Assembly (NCBI RefSeq): GCF_018687715.1
Contig: NC_056761.1
Span: 13,619,001-13,683,000, forward strand
DNA length: 64,000 nt
Direction of reading: 5' to 3'
From: Carya illinoinensis
Taxonomy: Eukaryota > Streptophyta > Magnoliopsida > Fagales > Juglandaceae
Positions 13,889-25,150 of the stretch are shown here, piece after piece (position 1 is the stretch's first letter; each line of letters opens with the position of its first letter). Both the position numbers and the translations under genes were made by a program. The notes under the pieces are model-generated. The model did not search any database and had not been told where the DNA came from. It saw only the letters and a program-made list of their open reading frames with translations.

Positions 13889-14319
13889 GACCTTTCTGCC
13901 AAAGCTTTTTCCTCTAGAGTGATTCTTGTATACTTCTTCATGTACTTATGCTAGGACGTATTGGGCTTCATGTGGGGAGACACAACTTAATAAGGGGGTC
14001 GAGAAACCCTGCTTATAGAGAATTCCATCGATCCCGGTGAACTGTGCAACCCTTCTCTTGATCTTCCTCGCCTCTTCCTTTTCTGCTGGGAGCTCTCCCA
14101 TATCTAGGTATTTCACCACCTTTTAGGTCCATTTTGGTTCTCCTAGTCCCATTTCGGTGATCTTGGTCCCAACAGTTGAGACCCTACTGTCCACTTCCCA
14201 CGGTAAAGCGGATTCCTCCATTCTGGAAGTTGTTCATACTGGTTTGTCCACTATGTTGTTATCCTTTCTTGGTATTTTTTTGATGTTGAAGTGACAAAAT
14301 GGGTCACGCTTCTCCTATC

Positions 14320-15120
14320 CTAGTTGTAAGTATTTTTTTTTTTTTTTAATTTCTTGCCCCTTGCTGTGTATACTCCTAGAGCATAGTCAACAACTACTTG
14401 AGAGCCCGCTTTCACCATGACCTCGATGGCTCCTAGTGCCTTTGCTATCAAAAGCCCATCCACCAGTGCTTCATACTCGGCTTCACTATTGGTGGTTTTG
14501 AAAATGAGTTTTGCCATGTAATGGTGTCGTGCCCAGATTCACTTATTACGTAGATCCCTACTCCACCGCTAGTGCGGCAACATGAGCCTTCGACAAAGAC
14601 CTGCCATGACTTCACGATTTGTGTGGTTGCCACTTCTTCAGAAAATTCAGTAAATTTGATGATAAAGTATGCTATGGCCTACTCTTTCATTACATTTCTT
14701 GGGAGGTAATCAATGTCAAACTCACTCAGCTCAATTAACCAGCCCATTACGCATCCAAAGGCATATGGTTTCTGCAATACTTTTCTTAGAGGAGTTTTTG
14801 TCAGGACCTTAATGGGGTGAGCTTGGAAATACGGTCGCAACCACCTAGTGGCTATTACCAATGCGAATGCTAGCATCTATATTTGAGGGTATCTTAACTT
14901 TGCGCTCAGCAGGGCACCGCTTGTGTAGTACACTAGCTTCTAAACCACTTCCTCTTCTTGGACCAAAGTCATTGGCACGGCATGGGATGAGATTGCCAGG
15001 TATACATAGAGCGTGTCCCCTTGCTCGGGTTGGCTTAGCAATGGCGGGTTGGATAGGAATTGCTTCAGTTCTTGAAATTCTGAATCTCAATCGTCATTCC
15101 AATGGTGTACTTTGCGTAAG
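14320..15120 (-). pseudogene. Tat RNase H regions, broken
   Basis: RNase H removes the RNA strand after reverse transcription. The minus strand has two pieces. 15120-14679 is the RT-connected RNase H remnant, with CMLAFALVIATRWLRPYFQ and the later ELSEFDIDYLPRN. 14633-14320 is a second RNase H-like piece with WQVFVEGS and NSEAEYEALVDGLLIA. Two RNase H-like domains in a row are a known trait of Tat elements. In the second piece the expected first Asp (VDGS type) appears as Glu (VEGS), and a T-rich tract at 14332-14348 truncates the frame. Confidence 0.82.
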
Positions 15121-15169
15121 ACCCTAAAAAATAGTAGGTATTTATCTATGGATCTGGACACAAATCTAT

Positions 15170-15930
15170 TCGATATGCTACCCTGCCAGTCAGTCTTTGG
15201 GTCTTGCTGATGTTCCGAGGGGGCTTCATATCCATGATTGCATTGATTTTCTCTGTGTTGGCTTCTATTCCTCTCTCAAATACTATAAAGCCTAGAAATT
15301 TTCTTGAGTTGACACCAAAGGCTCACTTAGCTGGGTTCAGTTTCATTTTGTATTGGCGTAACACGGCAAAGGCTTCCCTCAAATCATCCAGATGCTGGGA
15401 TGGTTCTTTGCTTTTGACCAGTAGGTCGTAAATGAAAACCTCCATATTTCGCCCAATCTGCTTCTTGAACATTAGATTCATGAGTCTTTGATATGTTTCC
15501 TTGGCATTCTTCAAACCAAAGGGCATGACTTGATAGCAGTACAATCCTTGGTCTGTTATGAATGAGGTCTTCTTCTTGTCAGCTGATTGTACCTCGAGTA
15601 GGCGTCCATGAAGCTCAACATCCAACGTCTCACCGTAGAGTCAACAATTAAGCTAATCCATAGTAATGGAGAACTATCATTTGGGCATGCCTTGTTGAGA
15701 TCGATGAAGTCTACACACATCCACTATTTTCCATTGGACTTTTTCATTAGTACAACATTGGACAACCACTCAAAGTAGTGAGCTTTCCTGGTGAATCCTG
15801 CGGTGAGTAATCAGTCGACTTCTTTGGCTATGGCCATGTACTTTTCTCTGCTGAATGATCTCCTCTTCTGGTAGACCTTCTTACTGGTGGGATCAAAACA
15901 AAGACAATGCTCCATGATTGCATTGTCTAG
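15170..15930 (-). pseudogene. Tat reverse transcriptase, catalytic Asp replaced
   Basis: RT copies element RNA into DNA. Minus-strand motifs in order are AKEVDxLLTAGF, CVDFIDLNKACP, SFMDAYS, KTSFITDQGLYCYQVMPFGL and the active-site region MEVFIYDLLVKS. The expected YVDD box reads FIYD: the first catalytic Asp is Tyr (codon at 15428-15430 on the minus strand). Together with in-frame stops (one near 15720) this copy is dead. The motif set matches the Tat lineage closely. Confidence 0.9.
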
Positions 15931-16010
15931 ACCAGCATGTCTTCATGACTCCATGCAACCACATCCCTATGTTTGACTAGTGGCTCATTTGCTTTTGTTT
16001 GCTACAAGTT

Positions 16011-16600
16011 TTATTCATCTCGTTTCCACATCACGGTTGAGAAGGCCGGTGGTGGGGGGCCTCGACTCTGGTTTTCTGCAGTACAGACATTTGCTCCCCT
16101 CAACTTGAGCCCTTGCACATAATACTCCCGAGCTAGGGCTTGCTCATCTAGGACCTTTCCTACTCCTGCCTTCGTGGGGAATTTCATTTTCAAATGGTAG
16201 GTAGAGGTGAATGCTCTGAGGCTATTCAAAAATGGATTTTCCAGTATTGCATTGTAGGATGAGGGAGCCTTGACTACTAAGAAGTCGGTCTTCATGGTGG
16301 CAGTGTGCAACCCTTTCCTAGCTTTGATTAGTAGGGTTATTGTGCCCTAAGAGTTGTACTGCATCTCCAGAGAATCGCTTCAATGGTGTAGGCGATGGTC
16401 ACAATCTACTAGAATCAATGCCCATCCCAAAAGAGCATGCTTGTTGAGCTTCCATTATTGATCAAAATCCTTCTGGTGGTGTAGTTGGCGACTAACAATG
16501 TTACCACCAATGCATAATCATGCGGATACAGAACCCCTTCACAATCTTCTTCTCCAAAGGATATGCTCTCCGAGCTTTTTCACCTTTGTTGCTTGGGAGG
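16011..16600 (-). pseudogene. Tat aspartic protease region, catalytic Asp lost
   Basis: The protease would cut the Gag-Pol polyprotein. On the minus strand the active-site neighbourhood near 16480-16440 reads RRILINNGSS where the family has LVDNGSS or LVDSGSS. The catalytic Asp is therefore Asn (codon at 16457-16459). Downstream, 16310-16011 keeps FLVVKAPSSYNAILENPFLN and STYHLKMKFPT, the conserved tail of Tat proteases. Stops separate the two parts. Confidence 0.82.
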
Positions 16601-16810
16601 TCTATTTGTCACGTATAAATCCTCCTATCTCTCCCTACGAGCATGCTTTTTTTTGTTGGATGTAGAGGTTCCTCCTTCGACGAACCCTTTTACTATTGTA
16701 TAGATTTCACCTAGGGGTTCCTCGCCATGGTTTGGGTTCAAGGGAGGAGCATCTTGATCCTCTTCCAGTGTTGGTCGCCGCCTTTTCGGGCTCCTACTTC
16801 CTTGGGCATT

Positions 16811-18084
16811 TCAATCATGCTTCGTTCTCTGCCCAAACTCTTGTTTCACGGGCTTTGATAATTCCATGACCAACCGTTCCAACTCGCCGCTTCCCTGCAA
16901 CTCCTCAAATCTTCTTTTCATAATGTAACAGTCCTTTGTCCAACGACTATCTGACTGATGGTAGGTGCAAAAACGTTGCCCTCTCATCTCCTGGTCGCCT
17001 CCCCCTTGGTCCGATGACCCTTCTTCTGATTGTACATTCTGACTATTATGAATGAATGGCGGGTGCTCTCTTGGTAGCAAGAGGTTGCTCTCCTTTCTCG
17101 CTTTTTGTGATGTTGGCTTCACCCAATTTTTTCCAAGGTTCTTTGTTCACTCGACCTCTGATCTTTACCTTCTTCATTCATCTCTACTTTTAGCAGTGCA
17201 ATTGTGGATTGTAGCGTGTCTGTGGTATTGACAAAGTCGTCAGCCGTGTCCATTAATTCTTTCAACATTGACGGAGTTCTAAATGCTAACTTCGCCATGA
17301 ATGGGCTTCGAGGCCATACACCTCCCAGAAGAGCCACCATTATAATTTTCTTATCTTGATCATCAGTGGTCAATCGCTTCTTGTTGAACGTAGTGAGGTA
17401 TGCCTTTAGGCTCTCTTATTCTTTCCGGTTGATGATCAAGAGGTATACTGCGGGTCATCTTCGCCTCCTACTGGCCATGAATTAAGTCAGGAATTGCTTG
17501 GCCAATTCTTCGAAGCTATTTATCAATCTTGCTTGTAATGCCCCAAATTAGCCTCTTGCCATGCCTTTCAACGTCAATGGGAAAGCTCAACATGCTACCT
17601 CTCTAGAAAATACATGAAGGGTCATATGTGGTTTAAAATTCTCTAGATGGTCTACTGGATCTTGTGACCCATCGTACAGCTCCATCTGCGGAACCTTGAA
17701 CTTTGGTAGGATTGGCATGAACATCACCTTCGTGCTATAGGCTAGATTTGTGTAGTTACTGATCAACTGAGGATGACCCCCCATCTTCCTGACTATCTCC
17801 TCATATTTATCAACAAGACTGCGCAATTCTTCATGGAGCTTTATCTTTTCCACTTCCTCGATATTCAGTCCACTTGCATTGTGTGCCTTTCCTTTTGGCT
17901 GTTCGTCGTGGTTTGGCACGGCATCCTCATTGTAGTTTTGGTTCTTTCATCTCAAGCTCTCATTTTCTTGCTGGAGAGCTTTCATCACTACACTCATCTT
18001 CCTTAACTGCTATTCCATCTCCAACAGTCGTGCTTCCATATTCGTGGAAGTGGTTTTCTGGTCATGGGTTGTGTGGGGGTGTGT
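16811..18084 (-). pseudogene. Tat gag, frameshifted
   Basis: Gag forms the cytoplasmic particle that packages element RNA. The minus-strand frame opens near 18084 with a predicted coiled-coil start (MEARLLEME, ALQQENESL). The body at 17919-17119 contains PILPKFKVPQMELYDG, DPVDHLENF and FPLTLKG, the retrotransposon gag core. The C-terminal part (17122-16811) carries a derived zinc-binding motif, CTYHQSDSRWTKDC, followed by RFEELQGSGEL. At least three stops or frameshifts break it. Confidence 0.87.
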
Positions 18085-18135
18085 CATAGCTGGCATATGA
18101 AAACTACATTAAAATGTCCTTAGGAAGTTTTCATA

Positions 18136-18154
18136 GCTCCCATAGATGGCGCCA
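18136..18154 (-). promoter_or_regulatory. Tat primer-binding site
   Basis: Reads TGGCGCCATCTATGGGAGC on the minus strand, the tRNA-complement form common in Tat elements, just upstream of gag and just inside the LTR. Confidence 0.75.
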
Positions 18155-18155
18155 C

Positions 18156-18425
18156 TATTTCAGATGTGGTTCACCTCCAATTGATCTCTACTGCTAACAT
18201 GTGATAAGAAAAGATGGTGGCCCGTTGTGCCTAGTGCACCCTCCATGCTTAAGTTAGAAATCTATATGTATTGTCTTTCAACGAGGGGTCAAAAAGTTAC
18301 CTTGGACTGCTAACATTGATCCTTTTTATATGAATGGATTACTGCTGATAAGGATAGTTCAATCCTTTCTCCAAATCTTGGGGTCTTGATTATTAAATTT
18401 CTGGGATATGCTTTAAGAAGGAAAT
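18156..18425 (-). repeat. Tat 5' LTR, truncated
   Basis: 18298-18421 matches the 3' LTR pieces at 4121-4214 and 9939-9968. The outer part of the LTR is missing after about 18425. A tgtgataagaaaagat motif at 18200 recurs in inverted orientation near 24358-24373, which suggests related LTR ends. The LTR/PBS boundary is uncertain by about 45 bp. Confidence 0.7.
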
Positions 18426-19262
18426 GATTAACATATCGAGGGTAGATATCACAAATATCTCATTGTTTCTGGAGTAGATATATTAGATTGACTACAGTTA
18501 TCATATTGATTCCATTAGGTGATGCAATCCCATGGTGGCCAGCTTATGGTACACTAACGCCCTTTTAACTCATTGGGCCTTACTCAGTTGAGCTAGGCCC
18601 ATTTGATAAGATAAAAGAACCTTTCTAGATAAATGGATTAGTGTGCCTATATAGGAATAGAGAAGAAAATGGAAGAAAGACACAATCTATGTTATTTGAT
18701 TTCAATGGAAACTGAGTTCATCCATTTCATATTGTATCATTACCAAGGGCTCATCTCTAGCCAAAAAGCATAGAAGTACATAAGGAATGCCTAGCACTTC
18801 GAATAAGTCTGTGTTATTTTATTTCAATGGAGTTGAATTAATGTGCTTACTGAAACTCTTATGTAAATGGCCTACAGGTTCCCAAATTATGCTATTAGTT
18901 TCAACCATCACAACAACAAGAAGAGATCTTCTAACTTACCCAATTGAGAAGGCAAACAAAATCATCATTGGGTCGATAATTCATGTTGTTCTTCTAGGCA
19001 AAAAGCTCCAATGCAACAATATCAAAAGTATATAATCTAGTTTATATGTTAAATTCCCATCAAATGCATATTCTGGTGCCATGTATCCTCTTCACAAATC
19101 ATTCTATTAGCAAGTTGATAATTGCTCTAGTCATGCGACATTAGCCATACAAGAAAGCAGAACATACATCATTTTTGTTTTGTTCTGCAAATACTATTTT
19201 TTTCGAAGTTTGAGCTGTTATGAAATGCATATAACTCCCAAGTGTATCATGTTCACAATAAT
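18426..19262. other. Unassigned intergenic stretch
   Basis: No convincing ORF. It contains a promoter-like block (cctatatagg near 18640) followed by a gttatttgatttcaatgga phrase at about 18691, repeated in part near 18815 (gttattttatttcaatgga). This could be an LTR fragment, but no partner LTR is visible. Confidence 0.4.
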
Positions 19263-22200
19263 TTTATAGTAGGAGTATTGAATAAGACTATATCTGGGTT
19301 GCAAAACAGACTGTTTAGATATGAGGCATGCTGGGACAGAGGAAAGGCTGGCAAAGTTGTTGAAGCAGGTTGGAACAAAAAAATGGCAGTTTTGTAATAG
19401 TCTATTGTCCATCACTAATGGGTTGTAGATGTGTAAAAAGTCTCTCATATAGTGGAACAAGAAGTCTTGTAGTAAGAGTAGGGGGTTAGTGCAAGATCAA
19501 CTTAAGGATATCTTAAAGCTGCAAGAGATTAATAAGGGTGAGTATGGAGCTATTATTAAAAAGGCACAAAAGGAAGTTGAATGTTTTCTAGAGGAAGAGA
19601 ATACACGATGGAAACAAAAGGCCAAGCAGAGATGGTTAGAAAAAGGAGACAGAAATACTGAGTATTTCTAAACCATAGAAGGAAAACCAATAAAATTACT
19701 AAGATTGAAAGGGATGATGGTTCATTGGTTACCTCTACTATAGAGATCTTAGTGTTGTTTCAACATTTCTATCAAGATCTGTTTTCTTCTTCAAATCCTT
19801 TTGGACTATTAGAATGCCTCAATTCACTTATGCCTAAAGTTACAGAAGTTATGAATACAAGATTAACAAAAGTTTTTGTTGCAAAAGAGGTTAAAGAAGC
19901 TGTTTTTAGATGAACCCTATGAGTTCCTCAGGACCAGATGGCTTTAATGCTGGCTTTTATTAGACTCACTAGCATATTGTGGGTCAGGATGTTTGTAGAG
20001 TAGTCCTCGAGTTCCTTAATAATGCAAGTAGAGATTTTAGCCTCATCAATGATACTTACATAATGTTAATTCCAAAGAAGAAGAATCCAAAGAAAGTCTT
20101 AGATTATAGAGCCATCTCTCTTTATAATGTTATTTGCAAAATCATTTCTAAGGTTTTGGCAAATAGATTGAAGAAGATTCTTCTTGAGATTATATCCCCT
20201 ACTCAGAGTGCCTTTATCCCAGGAAGGTTGATACTTGACAATGTTATGGTGGCCTATGAAACTATGCATTCAAAGAATTCAAGGATGAAGGCAAGACAGG
20301 CTACATGGCTTTAAAGTTAGCCATGAGCAAGGCTTATGACGGGGTGGAGTGAGAGTTTATTCAAGTTGTTATGACTAAGTTGGGTTTCATTCATAAATGG
20401 ATTGGCCTAATCACAAAATGTTTAAACTTAGTTTCATATTCTATTTTGCTAAATGGTTCTCCTCAGGTTAATTTCAAAGCTTCTAGAGGTTTGAGGTAGG
20501 GTGATCCATTATCACCATACCTCTTCATTCTTTGTTTTGAAGCATTGAGTGCTTTACTTAATTAGGCTAAGGAGTCTAAAGCTATCACTAGGATTCCTAT
20601 TGCTTGAGGATAGATTTGTATTAATCATTTGTTTTTGGTAGATGATAGTTTGTGATTTTGTAAAGCTAATTCATTGGAATGGAGCAATATGATTGGTTTG
20701 TTGGACTGTTATGAAAAAGCTTCAGGCTAAAGACTCAATAAAGATAAGACATCAATTCGATTCAATAGAAACACAAGGGGTGAAGTCAAGGGATTATTAT
20801 GAGCATTGTTGGGGTAAGATCTTTATCTTCATATGAGAAATACTTGGGGCTGCCTGCTCTTATAGTTAGATCTCGATTCAAAGCTTTTTTTGGAATCTTG
20901 GATAGAGTTAGAAGCAGGGTCAGTTGTTGGAAAACTAAGTTGCTGTCTATAGTAGGCAAGGATATATTATTCAAGGCAGTGATTCAAGCACTACCCACTT
21001 ACTGCATGGGGGTGCTTAAACTCCTTAGATCCCTTCTTTATAAAATTAACCAAGTGATGAGGTAGTTTTGGTGGAGTCAACAATAGAATGAGAGGAAGGT
21101 TCATTGGGTTTCTTGGTGTCAAATGGGGAAGGCCAAGTCAGTTGGAGGTTTGGGCTTTAGGGACTCAGAAAGTTTCAACTTGGGACTACTTGCGAAACAA
21201 GGATAGAGGTTTTTGTAGAACCCAGAGGCTTTGGTTAGTAAAGTTTTCAAACTTATTTATTTTCCTACAACTTCATTTCTAGAAGCTAAGTTGGGTGCTA
21301 ACCCATCTTTTATCTGGAGAAGCTTATTTGCAGCAAAGAAGTTGGTGGAAGAGGGATCTCTATGGAGGATCGGGAATGGTGCTCAAGTGAGGATATGGAA
21401 GGATCATTGGATTCCCCAGCCTTCCTCTTTCAAAATCCAAAGTATGCCTGGAGTTTTGGATCTTAATACAAGGGTTAGTGCTCTCATTGACTCAAATACT
21501 AAAAGATGGAATGTTACTTTGATAAGGGACTGGTTTTTTAGCATGGAAGTAGAATTGATTCAACAAATGCTTGTTAGTTGCTCAAATTGTCCAAATAAGT
21601 TAGTGTGGAGATGCAGTTTGAATGGCATGTTTTCAGTGAAAAGTGCCTATCATTTACAGAAGGAGAAGATTGAGAGATTGAGATGGCAAGGCTCATACTC
21701 TAACTCAGATAAGTAGGTTTGGTCTCTATTATGGAAGTTAAATGTCCCTAATGCCACCAAAATCTTCATTTGGAGAGCTTGTCTAGAGTCCTTGCCAACA
21801 AAATCAAATCCTTTTAATAGGAGGGTTATGGATTCAACTTTGTGTTTACAGGTAGAGGAAGAGACAAGCATTCATGTAATATGGGAATATCCTATTGCAA
21901 AGGATGTTTGGTGCATGGGTTCAAAAAAGTCACATAATTTTGGGTTCTTAGCAGTCTGTTTTCTGAAGTAGTTTGTATCTATTGTTGATTTGTTTGAGCA
22001 GGAACAAGTGGAGGAGATTGTCATTATATCTCTAGTAGAGAAGGAACAACTTTCTATTCAAAGGAATCTTTACTCATTCAACAGAAGTCATGGTTCAAGC
22101 AATGAAGGCAACATTTGAATTTCAAGAAGCAAATAAGAAGGAGAGCATAAATGAGATAGTCTCGAGTGCTAACACTATTAGTTGGGAACCACCTCCTCTT

Positions 22201-22650
22201 GGGATCTACAAAGTAAATTGGGATGTAGCTTTGAGTATGAATGATAGTAAGGTGGGCATTGGGATTATTGTAAGAGATCATGTAGAAGGACATGTCATTG
22301 CTACAAAAAGGATGAAGGTAAGGTATGTTCTAGAGATTGGTATTAGGAAGATTATATTTGAAGGAGATGTGTTAAATGTTGTTAAAAACATTAATCTGAG
22401 TTTGGATTCCTGTCACTACTTGAGGGCCATTATTTGGGATACAAAATTTGTTCTTGCACATTTGGATTATTGTGAAGCTATGCATATTAGAAGGGGGGCC
22501 AAATGTTGCTGCATATGCACTAGCAAAAAGTGCACTGGGTATATCTGAAGATATTGTTGAGTTAGAGAGTTGTCTCTCTTGTATTCTTTCCCTCATTTGA
22601 GGAGCTATTAATCAATGAAGAGTATTTCTTCTTAAAAGAAAAAAAAAACT
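19263..22650 (+). mobile_element. Second LINE, 5'-truncated and heavily decayed
   Basis: Homology to the first LINE begins near 19300 (LFRYEACWD matches its IFIYEAAWG) and runs to a poly-A tract at 22638-22650. Recognisable parts are the pre-RT linker with RWKQKAKQRWLEKGDRN (19489-19670), RT blocks (IPKKKNPKKVLDYRAISLYN at 20060-20130), the catalytic box changed to LVDD near 20636, zf-RVT (FSVKSAYHL near 21630) and the RNase H start (GIGIIVRDH near 22258). The endonuclease is absent. Stops are frequent, so this insertion is older than the LINE at 4215. Confidence 0.88.
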
Positions 22651-22654
22651 TGAA

Positions 22655-23159
22655 ATAAGTTAGAAATTAGTATAATAACATGTAATCCTAATGTATAATA
22701 ACATGTAATTAGACACTAGAAATAAGTCTAGAGTAGAAATAAGTTACAAATAAGTTAGACACTATTATAATATAATAAATGTAATACTATAGTATAATAA
22801 CATCTGACACTAAAAATAATATGTAATACTATAGTATGATAGTATGTAATTAGACACTATAGTATATGTCTAGTATAAAAATAAGTTAGATACTAGTATA
22901 GAAGTAAATTAGAAGTAAATGATTTAGTTTTAGTTTTTTTAATTCTTTCAAAAAATTGAAATTTGAAAGCCCACAAAAAATTCTTTTTTAAATGGGCTAA
23001 ATATTAAGCTAAGAAAAGAAACCTAAAGCTGAAAGTTCAAATCCGACTCTGCTCCGACAAGTCACTATCGGAGTCAAATCAGAACTTACACAAATCGAAG
23101 TTGGAGTCAGAGTGGAATTTAAGGGAGTCCGACTCCGACTAAGTTGGTGCTCACTTCTA
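22655..23159. mobile_element. Old relic of the GGAGTC-rich hAT family
   Basis: The right end reads ggtgctcacttcta at 23146-23159, close to the tgctcagcccta terminus of the element at 32845-34715. Just inside are paired gactccgac/ggagtcag words (23043-23140), and further in an AT-rich tract of agtataataacatgtaat type, the same order as in the intact element. The left terminus is not found. Confidence 0.6.
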
Positions 23160-25115
23160 GTTTCCGGTGAGCTCGTCTAGAAATGCTGCTTTGCTGATAA
23201 GTATGAAGTTCCAAACCCAATTTCCTATTGCTAGCTCATAGTTTAGTCGTTTCTTGTCAGCCTGTTGCTTCATTTGGTTGTTAGCTTCTTAGAAATTTGC
23301 CTAGAGCTGGTGTAAGAGTTCATCTCTTTCTTGTAATTTCTAATCAACCCCGTTCACCATCACGGTGCCCGTTGAAGGAATGGTCCCTGCCTACTGATGA
23401 AAGGTAGTATTATACCAATACTTTACCCAAAGTAAACATTGTTTCCAGTTCTAGGGTTTCTGGCTATAGAGGCACAGGAGATACTGTTTCATGCATCTGT
23501 TGACCACCATGGGTTGATCGTTGGTCTGTGGATGATAAGCAGTGCTCGTCTTGAGCTTGGTCCTTTCAACCTGAAAACTTCTTTTCGAAAATGGCTTAGA
23601 AAAACTAAGTCTAGGTCACTGATGATATCCTTAAGAATCTCACGAAGCTTTACTACAGTTGTTACAAAAATTTCAGCTACTAGCTTGGTTGAATTCTATC
23701 AACCACAACTAAAATTGAATTCTTGCTCGAGGACAATGGTAGCCCATCTATAAAGTAGTCCATAGTTGCTTTTCCTCCCATACATGACTTCCCCCTTGAG
23801 ACATGGGAGCAAGAACTGCCAATCAAAATTGAGGGTGCAACGGACGTAACCATTTGTATTGATTAAATTCCTGCCATGCTTAAAATTTCCTACCATGCTT
23901 AAAGAATTTGCAGGATAACTGGAAGGGCTTTTCCACCCTAGTAGGCAAGCCCATCGGGTTTAATTAAGGCCCACACGAGAAGCCCAATTGCTCGAAGTGA
24001 AAATGGACATATTGTGCACCCGCCAATAGGGAGCCACGCCTCTTAGTGAGATTAGTATGGTAACCGTCGCGAGATACCGAAGAATTCTCCATAAAAGGAA
24101 AAGGGTGATACCTTCACCCAAGTATGGCAACTCATCCAAGAGGAATTTAAATCTAAGAACTTGATAAGTAAAGCCAAGAATTTGAAGGAAAGGATCAAGT
24201 CACCGCTCAATCCTTATCAAAGGAAAGGCTCGCCTACATAAAGAGGTGGTGTTGGTGATCCAAGGTAATTAGTTTTTCCCAATACCTCATGTAGATCAAT
24301 ACATTCTTATTATTATTAACTTGAACGTCGCAGGTGTTTCTGGTGCACTAGGCCGTTATCTTTTCTTATCACAGGTTGATTACATCAGTTGACAAGGTGT
24401 GAAACACGTCTTCAATAAAGTCCATGGTTGCTTTCCCTTCCATACTTGTGTTGGGACTTGCAATGGTTGTAACAGTCCAATGGGTGACTGGGCCTCCATT
24501 TTCTTTGTGGCAAGCATCACATTTCACTACACATTTTTTAGTAGTGGCCTTAACGCTTCATTTCTTCCCAATAAAATGACTCATATATTTTCTTGTGTTC
24601 TGAGTGCCCCCGAACGGCCCCCAAATTTGGAGTTGTGAAATTCTTGCAAAAATTGATCCTTAAGGCAAAAGATGCTGGCATTACGACTTTTCCATTATAA
24701 AAAAGAAATAGAAAAGGCAAACCTCTTTTTAATAATTATGATACTTTATTGGCTGTGCTTGGGTTTTTTTTTTTTACTCTGTAGCTCCAAATAGAAAGGA
24801 GAAAGGGTGTTCTTGGTCGGCATTCTTTAGATTGGCCCATATATGAAATTGAGGCTGATAGATAGCTTGTAGTGTTGTTTCTTCTCATTGGAATGTTTAC
24901 ATGGTTGACGTTAGCTTTCCCTAGCCTATAAATTATTTCATACTCGTAGCCCAACAAGTAACAACTTTGAGACTCATTCTAGTTGCTAACGAGATACAAC
25001 TCCTTGCTCATGGAAAAACTCATTTTGGGCCAACATAGCCCCAATACCCTTGCCTAATGCATCAGTTTCCAGCGCAAATTGCTGCCAAAGGTTTGGCAGG
25101 CCTGAGACAGAGTAG
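23160..25115 (-). pseudogene. Gypsy RNase H-integrase fragment, decayed
   Basis: On the minus strand, 25115-24730 holds the RNase H start (QFALETDALGKGIGAMLAQ) and end (YEYEIIYRLGKANVNHV). 24650-24380 holds the integrase zinc-binding start (FHNSKFGGRSGALRTQ, CDACHKENGG). 23860-23160 holds the integrase core and beyond (ILVVVDR, VVKLREILKDIISD, AYHPQTN, KYWYNTTFH). An LTR-like block (23909-24373) lies between the two integrase parts, and a VW-containing segment appears on both sides of it. Gag, PR and RT are not seen, so this is a truncated, inactive element different from the Tat copy at 4121-18425. Confidence 0.82.
23909..24373. repeat. LTR-like block inside integrase debris
   Basis: It begins TGCAGGATAACTGG and ends TTATCACA, so TG...CA holds. 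The inverted end (tgtgataagaaaagat, then ggcctagtgcacc) resembles the Tat LTR end at 18200-18240. No clear 5-bp target duplication. A solo LTR is the best reading. Confidence 0.45.
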
Positions 25116-25126
25116 TTGAAATAGGC

Positions 25127-25150
25127 TTTTTTTTTTTTTTTTTTTTTTTT
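25127..25150. repeat. 24-base T tract
   Basis: Homopolymer directly after Gypsy RNase H debris. It may be the tail of a minus-strand retroelement, but no body is recognisable in the AT-rich 25151-25317 that follows. Confidence 0.7.

Larger units (their letters stand above)
4121..18425 (-). mobile_element. Tat-lineage Ty3/Gypsy retrotransposon, nested host
   Basis: On the minus strand the order is LTR (18425-18156), PBS (18154-18136), gag, PR, RT, RNase H, INT, tandem repeat, antisense ORF and 3' LTR. This order, the long 3' non-coding part, the extra RNase H-like region and the PBS starting TGGCGCCATCTATGGG fit the Tat lineage. The 3' LTR is split: 10212-9939, then the LINE at 4215-9923, then 4214-4121, then the hAT, with the remainder left of the window. 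The 5' LTR matches the 3' LTR over 18298-18421, roughly 80% by eye. All ORFs contain stops or frameshifts, so this is an old copy and the oldest layer of the nest. Confidence 0.88.
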
